Assembly: GCA_035041965.1 (NCBI GenBank)
Contig: JAPYMA010000110.1
Coordinates: 1 to 64,000 of the forward strand
Source: Anisakis pegreffii
Taxonomy: Eukaryota > Nematoda > Chromadorea > Rhabditida > Anisakidae
Length of the DNA: 64,000 nt
Direction: 5' to 3'
In this document: piece after piece, positions 55,097 through 64,000 of the stretch
Layout: every line of letters begins with the position of its first letter
Numbering within the stretch: position 1 is the stretch's first letter
Notes under the pieces: model-generated
The model's database searches: none
What the model was told of the DNA's origin: nothing
What the model saw: the letters and a program-made list of their open reading frames with translations, nothing else
Position numbers and translations under genes: made by a program

Positions 55097-58000
55097 CTGT
55101 AATGATAGAACGATATCTTCTGGTGCATTCGAAGCTCACCAAATGCCTCACTGAAATTGAATGTTTCTCAGATTAAGATCAATTGTGTTCTTATATGACG
55201 ACAATGTGAAAACAAAGAAAATTCGAAGAATTGCACTTTTTTCGACAAAATTCACAGAGTATCATGTGGCATGATGTATACATCTGTTGACAGCGAGGTG
55301 TCAACTAGAAATGCTGTTGAATTCATGCAAAAAATGTTACGCAATGATCGAATTGAGTGGATTGTCGATGAAACGTAAGATTTCATTTCCCTGTCATAAA
55401 GTGAAGGTTATCCGTAAACGCATACTTTTGCATTCATTGTTTCGCAAATTTCTTATTTTCCTTTCTTATTCGCCTCATCTCATATCACCTATCATTCACC
55501 ATTATCACTGTGTATATCATCAAGCCATTTCACTGCGGGGATAAACAAGAATTGTTCACTATATCCCTCTCAAAAAAGTGTTATATGAGAAAACCGTGTT
55601 CGCAGGTATTCAGATGGGGACTGAGTGAATGATTATGACACAGTCAAAGATCCGAAGTTACGAACGAATGCGATTGAATGAATATAACCACACGGATTGG
55701 CGTCTCTGTACACTTGGGATAATTCGGGATATTCGATCAATATGAATGTGGATGTTTCACTGATAAAAATATCAGTGAACATTTACAACGTTCTGTATTT
55801 CAAATTTTAAATTCTTCAATAACTCGATGAGTTATAAAGATTGGTTATGAGCAATCAAATTTGGATGAAACAACTGAGAGTGATTGACTCACAATGAACA
55901 AAGTGCATCATTCAGCAAGATAGCATCGAATAAGCTTAAGCAGAATAACCTAAATGTTCTTTCATAAAATGGATGTGATAAATTTCCAGTGGGGTGGGAC
56001 TGTTAGCACTGAGCTGATGCAGTACGATCCTGGTTACAACAAGTAGAGCAATATTGTGAGCTAATGAGTAGTTAATTGAGATTTATTTAATTGTGCGAAT
56101 CGTAGAACATATCAATTCTTCTATAGAATAAATTCTGATAAATTCCTGAATTCAGCTACATGAAATCGTTATCATTTGTCAAAGAAAGGATGATTATTTG
56201 AAGGTAATGAGTGCACGGTGTATATGAACGAGGAGGACTGCGAATTCTGCACTCCGTTGTGCAATTGATCAATAATTCAAAGGAAAAATCTCGTGAAACG
56301 GATATCATTATTGAGCTTTAATTATTGCCCTATAATTGGCCGGTTTCGTTAATGAGATCGCAATCTATAAAGGTGTTCTAAATTGGTAATTTGAAAGTGG
56401 GTAGAGTTTCAGTAGGATCGTTATATTTATTCCCAGTCAAAGAAGCAATTTCAATTGATGGTGCATTTTTTGATGCGATTCTTTTTTTCTGACTGAACGG
56501 GCGCGTTAGTTGACGAAATTTGGAGACGTTACGATTTTATTGAATGAGGACGAGCAATTGAATGAATTCGAAAGTGAACTCAAGGAATGAGGGTTTTCGT
56601 CACATTCAATGTATTGTACTTGTAGGGTGGATGATATTCGACGAATGTTTATGGGTTGTATGGAATAATCGTTAAGAATAATTTCTCTCATCAACGGTTC
56701 GTTCAGACAGTTAGCAATTTTTTTCGAAATGAACTTCAAACAGTTATCAACCTAATCGCTCTGAACAAACGCTCTAGACCTAACTTCTTGAAGAATGCTT
56801 TGAATGAGAAAAATCACAAATTTTTGCCGTTCGCAAATGGAATAATCGCAACAAAATGTTCTGCAGTTCAACTGATGTTAAGAAAGCTAAGAGAGAAAAA
56901 CGAATGGAGAGTTTCATAAAAACAACAACATCTCATAAATTGCATTCTCAACAGCCGTTCAGTCCTGCAACAGATTAATTCTGAAACTGCACATGAAGAA
57001 ACTGGGCGGCTGCGTGTCAAAAAACATCAACTTGAAAACGACTTCTCTGAAACTGATTCAACCCTTCGAACAAATAAACGTCAGCGTTCGAGAGCTACAA
57101 AAAATGTTTCGGTTGAAATCGCATCCCTTCTCTAACGACATTCACTATTACCTATTGAGTCATGCCAGCACTGAGAATGCTGTGATGGAATAGAGTCTAA
57201 GAAATCACTTTCATTGATCATTATGGACAGCATTGTTCTATTGCAGATTCATGAAATACCGGCCATAGAATATCAGTTCATATAAGATAATGCAGCACAT
57301 TTTCTTTATTTCAGTACATTCGCACCAACGTTCTACGTGACCTCAATTTTACGGTGTATCATTTACTGGAAAGGTTTCTGTAGTGACCAGAAAATTTCAA
57401 TACGAAATATTGTGTTCAAAAATGAAGTTGTCCACAAACCTGAGAAATCTGTAGGAAGAATAAACTGTGAACAATGGCTGTGAAGGTGAATAAGTGGTAA
57501 TAGTAAGAACAAGCAATCATTGATTACTGTAATCTATGAAGCGCAATTAATTGCGAGTTGATAGTGACGTCAGTGAGTAATATTCCGATTTGCATTCAAC
57601 AGTGATGAATAGAAAATGATACGAATATAGGAATGGAATTGGATCGAGTCTTGCTTGGTTGGTGAATTATCAAAGCAATGATTATAGCTGATTCATATGA
57701 ATTAAATATCATTTGAATTTACTCTTTTCATCTTTTTCACTCTTCATCTGTTTGTGTGAATATGGCGGTTGATGAGTGGAGATATGTAGAAAATATTCGA
57801 ATGAATTGATGTCTAGATGAAGAACCCGGATAGAGTGGTTTGTCAAGTTTGCAGCTGAAAATCTCGTTTTGAGAGATATCTCTGCAAAGATAGATATCTG
57901 AACAACTGCCGAGGATAATGACACACGACGTGAACACGTTCTAAGTTTGGTGTTGTTACAATACACCTCAACCAGATAAATGACCAATATGGTTCTTACT

Positions 58001-59920
58001 ATCGATATTATTGTTGTTATTGCTCATCCGATTTCGCTTCACGCACGATCGACGACATCGAAGTCGAAATCTTAAAACCAACTTTCTCTTCACATATTCT
58101 GAACATTATTTTAAAACACCAAATTCCAGCATCTCAAATTTCATTGTATTTGCACATTTTAGCACTTGTTCGTAATATGTAACGCATGAAGATAACCTTA
58201 GCAGACTTGTTGAAAACAACTATAGATTTGAAAACACACTGATCTTAGTAGACTTGAAAACTGTGAAAAGTTTCGCATTATACAAAAATCTTTTGAAAAG
58301 TTATTTAGGAATTTCATAACTTAGGCGATTGAAGGAGGGACGTTCAGATTCAATAATGCATTCGAAGTTCGATTATCACCCCTTTTATACATTTGACATA
58401 ATGCTTCGTGACTGCTTTTTAACACAAAATTACACCCAAAAATGCTTCCTCATTTTCAGAAAATAGTTCCACAGGACATATTCGCTTCAAAATATACGTA
58501 CTTGAAGGATGATGATGACTTTCACTGCCTTATTATATCAAGCCTATAGAAAAGAGGACAACAATTGAGTGATTTATGATGTCGGTACAGATGGAAGTCC
58601 GAACAATAGATTCAGTTCTTTTGGTAGTAATGCCGAGTGAGTGCCTCCGATAGGACAACTTTTGTTCGTGAAAATAATTTGAGTGCGAAGATAGTCACTA
58701 GATGGATTGATGCATCAATGCCTCATTTACTTTGGTTGTTGGCTCGAATGAAGCAAAGATCAGATTGAATCCTAATTTGTGAGAATAATGCAGACCACAT
58801 TGAATGAAAGCGCATTTGCACAACCTGTTTGAGCAGCATAATTCGATTAATTGACTGAGAGTTACTCAACAGTTGACGAGAAATTTGGAACGACTAGCAA
58901 AATACTTTTCGCGTCTATTGCTGAATTTACGGATTGTTGGGGATTATTGAAAGTGCAAAATTTCAGAGGTTTACGTACTGAAAAAAGCAGTTGAAAAAGC
59001 AGTTCAGTGGGGATGTATCATAAAAACAAATTGGTGATGAACACATGGGGCTAGTTTTATTTTGGTAACAAAATGAAATTCTATGCTGCGTTCACTGCGG
59101 AAAGAATCGTGCAGAAAAACCAGCAGCTTAACGCTATTGTCGAGCATTTAATGCTAACAAATAGATTGTAGTGGTTCTGAGAACACCGCCAGTAAAACTT
59201 TTCCCAAAACACATTCCGTACAAACCTGAATTTATACGACAAGGTAATGATGATTCAAACAACCGTGTAGATTATGCATATTAGTCATGCACGCATATCA
59301 TTTATTGCATATAATATCGATCTAAAACCAGTCTGGAAACGCATCTGAATTAATATCTTAAACAGTTCTGACCATTTTCGTTGTCCCATAAATTTCATTC
59401 CATGAATCATTACTACAACAGGGAATAATGCTGAATATGAAAATCTTGCAGACTAGATCTTTCTCAAATCCATCCAATTTCAATTATCCGAACTTTTTCT
59501 ATTCATGGAGGAAGTTATCATATGCATTTTTGATTTATATCAGAGCCATTCGATTTTGAGATTGGTCAACAACCATGAAGAACTAAAAACTTTCTAGATG
59601 TTCGAAATTGATTGCATGTATCCAATGGGTTAGTTTTTTTTTTTTGAAATTCGGCAGTTGTGTATCGTGCGGTCGATTAATATCTTGCCGAAAAATAGAT
59701 ATATCTGTAAGTAGTTGCATATATGGTTGAACCTAAGTGGTTCTATGAAGTGAGCATTGAAGGCAGACCAGAAAAAAATGCAACGTAATAATTTTAAGAC
59801 GTCGCAATGATTTATGAACGATAAAACCAGACAGGAACAGCGTTGAAATGCAGTTGAACTCAAACGTCAATTGATCAATGGGCCGGCCACATTAATTAAA
59901 CCTATTCAAATTTTACATTA

Positions 59921-60024
59921 CGTCGTTAACGACTGTTGGCGCAGTTCAAAATATCATTTCATTGTCTGATATTTCCAACAAGTAAATTTAAAAAATGATC
60001 CATTAATGATAATTTTAATGGCTT
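59921..60024 (+). repeat. Dispersed direct repeat, copy 1
   Basis: About 104 bp beginning cgtcgttaacga and including attgtctgatatttccaa. It aligns with 60753-60859, with scattered substitutions and small gaps. Confidence 0.6.
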
Positions 60025-60722
60025 GAGGAACGAGCGAAAATTTAGAAAACAAGAGAAGGGTAAACAAAACATTGAATGTTATAGGAAACTTGTCAGCTCA
60101 AGCAAAAATTCAATTGCTTAAAAATCACCCATACAACTTGCGCAGTTGGTTGAGATGAATTGAGAAATATCAATAATGAGATGCATTTACTGAATTATTT
60201 ATATGGTTTCTAGGGAGAGAATATATCATATCACAAACCATATCACATCAAAAATTCCAAAAATAACTCCAATTGGGAAGACAGAAGCATGGAATGCTTC
60301 TATCTTGTTAGTTGGAGTTGTTTTTGTTTTGAACATTTAGGTCAAAAAATAGTTATTGTGCCATCAGGATGAGGGATAGCGGTCGGTAAAATCGGAGGAA
60401 TAGAAAGAGGTGAATTGCGTTGAAAATAGACGAAAGCGAAACAAATGCTGTGACAGACATGTTCAAATGGGTCACAATCTTTTCAGAATGATGTATATTT
60501 CGTTTCATCGAGCACCTATGCAAACGAGTGCGATTCAGTGATTTTAATGATATCAATATTGCTCATGATTTCGATAAATTTTTTCGGATAAAGATCAATT
60601 CAAACTGCTTCATATGCATATCCCAGTGACACAAATTCTATAAACACAAACACAAAAGTCACAAAGACATTATCTGCTATAGTTTGACTGTTCTGCATCT
60701 GAGCTATTTTCATAAGCGTCTT

Positions 60723-60859
60723 GAGATGAATTGCATAAATTGCTGGAGTCGAATGTCGTTAACGATTGTCTTGGCACAATTCAAAATATTATTTCATTGT
60801 CTGATATTTCCAATAAGTAAATATAAAATATCATCCATTTATAATAATCACAATGGCTT
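60723..60859 (+). repeat. Dispersed direct repeat, copy 2 with an extra upstream module
   Basis: 60753-60859 matches copy 1. Immediately upstream, gatgaattgcataaattgc (60725-60744) matches aggtgaattgcacaaattgc at 61267-61286, so two repeat modules abut here. Confidence 0.55.
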
Positions 60860-61265
60860 AAAAACGGATAAAGTCATTCAGTTTGTGACATGAAAGTGCA
60901 GTTTAGAATTATCACACTTAATTGTTTTGATTTTGATTAATGCATTTGCAGAAATACCTTTTCAGAAGCACTTTGTGAACTTGATTGTTACTCGAAAGTC
61001 ATTCAGTTGAAAATATATGGTATTTCGTATGATTTTAATTATTGCAATATATCTAACAGCCATGTTACTGTTCCTTTTTGTTTCAATCTTTTGGAATTAT
61101 TCATTCAATAAATGATGATTTGTTATAAATGAACTTCTAATAATCATTCCTTCATAGCAGATTTTTATGCTATTCATGCCCAACTCAACTTTCAGATTGT
61201 TCATTGTCAAAATTTTGAGAATCACCGATCAAATTTCATGATCATTAGTCTCCAATCAGTCAAAT

Positions 61266-61292
61266 AGAGGTGAATTGCACAAATTGCTGGAG
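61266..61292 (+). repeat. Third partial copy of the dispersed repeat
   Basis: Shares only the module gtgaattgcacaaattgctg with 60723-60750; flanking sequence is unrelated. Confidence 0.5.
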
Positions 61293-64000
61293 TATTCTGA
61301 AACTGCAAATAAAATTTGTTGGACGTTTTCATTACTGAATTACATACCAAAAGCGAGTGCTGTAATGAATGTACTTTCATGTAATTAACTAACCAAACAT
61401 ATTAACAATTACAACTCGCAAGGCTATTTTTGATAATTTAGCATATATTATATAACACCACATTATATCATTCAGGTTGCACATCAGAGCACCAATTATC
61501 CCGCAAAACAGGGCATTCGCTTCGTTCTGCGCACTGAATTGGTTACCTAATTTCTGAGTCCATTACGTCGAGTAAACTGCTCTTAAAAGGCACAATTGAG
61601 ACCAGTGATGCGCGGTGTGCTGATGAATACGTCGAATAACGTGGTCATCGGGAGATTTTTTATATACAAATGAAATTAGTGATGTTCAACAAGCGATGAA
61701 TTTAAAATAATCATATTTCAGCGACATGTGCGCGAAAATTCACGGCTGATTTACTCAGAAATTACCATTAAAGAAGAAAATGAGTGCTAATAGGGGTTCA
61801 AAAAACTTACTATTAGTAACTTTCTCAACTAGGACATGTGCTCGAAAAAAGGTTTTAACAGCTAACTGTAATTATAAGTTACCTTCATCAGTAAATCACA
61901 AATAGGTGTAAGTGAATAATTGAACACGTTGAGGATCTTTATTTGTATCGGTCCTCCTAACGGTTGTCATGATCAGAAGCACCCGACTTACCGATTAACA
62001 CAATCGGAATCATAAGTTCATACCGACAACACAGGGTGAAACTTCGAATTCAATGCACATGAAAGTACTGAGTGGAAGAAGTGCTTTACACAATTGCTTA
62101 TTACCATGCTGATAGCGCTTTTTCAGTGAATTATATGATGACGCGGTGCGAAAATTGCTGAGCTAAAAATGTTACTTTATGAATTGAATGAACATTTTTT
62201 GCAAAGTTTTGATGAATTTTCAGTAATTGTCATATGACAATAAAATATTAATAATGCAAGTACCAAAACTTTTTCAGTGAAATTAGGTAATAAACCATAT
62301 TTAGGAACGAGAAGACGTTTTGATATGTAATTATATGAATGCAATAACAGTTCAATTATTTCACTAATTGATTTGCCGCATTCTCCAGACAAAACCTTGA
62401 AATCACACAATGAAGCGTTTTTTAATTACTGCCATGAATAAAGGTGTTCTGTATGATTATTCTATGAGAAAATCTCTGACGCCGATCCATAATCAAAAAA
62501 AAGTGAAATGGTTTTTGCATTAGAGTAAATCTTCATCAGACAATGATGACATTTTGTGATCAGAGAAATTCTAAACGCAACGTGTTTTTATGTACGTTTC
62601 GGTCTGCAAAAATATCACTTCGAAGTGAAAATGGTGCACCAAAATGGCTAATTGAATACGATGATTTGAATGAATTTATTTGAGTTGTATGTGATTCATT
62701 TATGAATCATTACTGCATTATTGTGCCTATTTGGGAAGTATTCTCACAAATGCACTACTTTTTAAGACACCTTTCCTCATTCATAATGTGATTTTGCAGT
62801 ATTTGGAAAAAAAAGACTGATATTTTCACAGCCATAATCCTGTAATTATTGGATAATAATCAACAAAATTATCGCCTATCCAGATGCTAGCTTTCGTTCG
62901 ATCCCGTTGTGTCGTTTTCAAATTCCGACAATCTCATGAATGCCAAACATCAGTCAATTCATTTCACGTTATGTGCCGTAAAAATGGATGGACACCTGTT
63001 GTGGCGAAGACATCAGTAACTATATTAGAATAACTAACACACACTAATTCGATTATCATAACTTTCGATTTCGCGAGACGTCTATTTCTTAGGCTTCGTT
63101 CAATCAAAAGCACAGAACAACTATCATCAGACATAACCTTGGAAAAATAAGATGATGCAAATGTTTTACTTAAGAACATTAAAAGCAAAAAATGAAAACT
63201 GCCTTGAATGTTAATTTAATAATGGTGGAATTCCAGAGTAAAGCAGCGGTGGTTATGAACAACTCAATGAATAATAATCTTGTGGATTAAGGATACGATT
63301 CGTGAAACGATTCCAACATTTAACAATATGATGATTTGTTACGGTTGTTGACGATATCAGGGATGAATGCGTGTAATTCAACAACAATAACGAGATCTAA
63401 TAATATGCGCATCCTTTGAATAATCTGCGAAATGTAAACAAATTTTGTACACCACGATTTCATGAGGAAATAAATGGATCACTGTTGTATGTTCTTTTCA
63501 GATTCGTTTACCTTTATGAGAGTAATTGAGCACGATTCATAAATAATACATTGTGTTGAATGTATTATTGTGGTCGCTTTTAACGCCAATAATACTGAAA
63601 TTGTTGAGTGCGCAAATCAGCATTAAAAATGACTCTTTCTTCGAGGCGATATGATATGGCCTTGAAAAAAACAAAACCACATGGCAATATATTATGCTAA
63701 TTCAAAATTTCAGCGAAAATTCCACTTCTACGGTTGGAAAGTGCGTTAAGCGTTTCATTCACCGATAAATCCTACACAGATTCAAGAATGATATCCCTTT
63801 CGATTGGAAAATAAAGATCTTTTTTTCCAAGCTCCTCTGGTTGACCTCTGGTGTCCGGTCATGAGGGAAAGCAAATAACAGCTCGCGATACTCAGTTTTT
63901 TTTTGGGTCGAATTTTATTCCTTCAACGGTAATTCGGTCGACTATTATCTCCGCATGGTTCGAATTTTAATACAGTGAAATTATAATCCACTCGGACTAA

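Larger units (their letters stand above)
55097..64000. other. 8.9-kb interval with no recognised exon
   Basis: The longest open frames are under 95 codons and none shows a domain. The signal-peptide exon of the ADAMTS gene should lie here or beyond the window, but no ATG-plus-hydrophobic stretch with a fitting phase-0 donor was found on the minus strand. Diverged short repeats are present (entries below). Confidence 0.5.

Noticed and set aside
57709..57987. Minus-strand ORF with a hydrophobic start, considered as the ADAMTS signal peptide
   Set aside because: No in-frame ATG precedes the hydrophobic stretch and no phase-0 donor leads to the prodomain exon.

Overview
The window looks like nuclear DNA of a nematode, probably a parasitic species with long introns. 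The evidence is interrupted genes with tttcag-type 3' splice sites, introns from tens of bases to about 4.7 kb, an AT-rich background, and three recognisable animal genes: a PP2C phosphatase, a peptide-type GPCR and an ADAMTS protease with many thrombospondin repeats. No bacterial operons, ribosome binding sites, CRISPR arrays or origins were seen. The species cannot be named from the sequence alone.

Region 1 (1-9466) is one tandem array of a 160/161-bp unit. Each unit carries one 74-nt tRNA-Ile gene (anticodon AAT) on the minus strand. There are 57 units: 55 intact genes, one with an acceptor-stem mismatch (copy 22), and one split by a 335-bp terminal-inverted-repeat transposon (copy 56). 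The array runs off the left edge of the window. A decayed tRNA-Ile relative lies at 10720-10793 on the opposite strand.

Region 2 (about 12.5-33.1 kb, plus strand) holds a 477-codon open exon for a secreted, Ser/Thr-rich, acidic polypeptide, then a nine-exon gene for a membrane-anchored PPM/PP2C phosphatase with all key metal ligands. Orientation, splice phase and topology allow these to be one gene for a receptor-like phosphatase. That link is inferred, not proven.

Region 3 (33.4-37.2 kb, plus strand) is a nine-exon rhodopsin-type GPCR resembling nematode FMRFamide-like peptide receptors, with altered DRY and NPxxY motifs.

Region 4 (39.0-55.1 kb, minus strand, convergent with the GPCR) is a 28-exon ADAMTS gene. 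It has prodomain, HExxHxxGxxHD metalloprotease, disintegrin-like domain, first TSR, Cys-rich domain, then about 13 further TSRs and no visible spacer domain. Its signal-peptide exon was not found. Its introns hold at least three hAT-like non-autonomous elements and a pair of inverted tRNA-derived segments.

Region 5 (55.1-64.0 kb) shows no convincing exon, only diverged short repeats. It may be the upstream region or first intron(s) of the ADAMTS gene.

Gene models were built by hand from exon similarity and splice phase. The phosphatase, GPCR and ADAMTS models keep an open frame throughout. Start sites and some splice sites remain uncertain.
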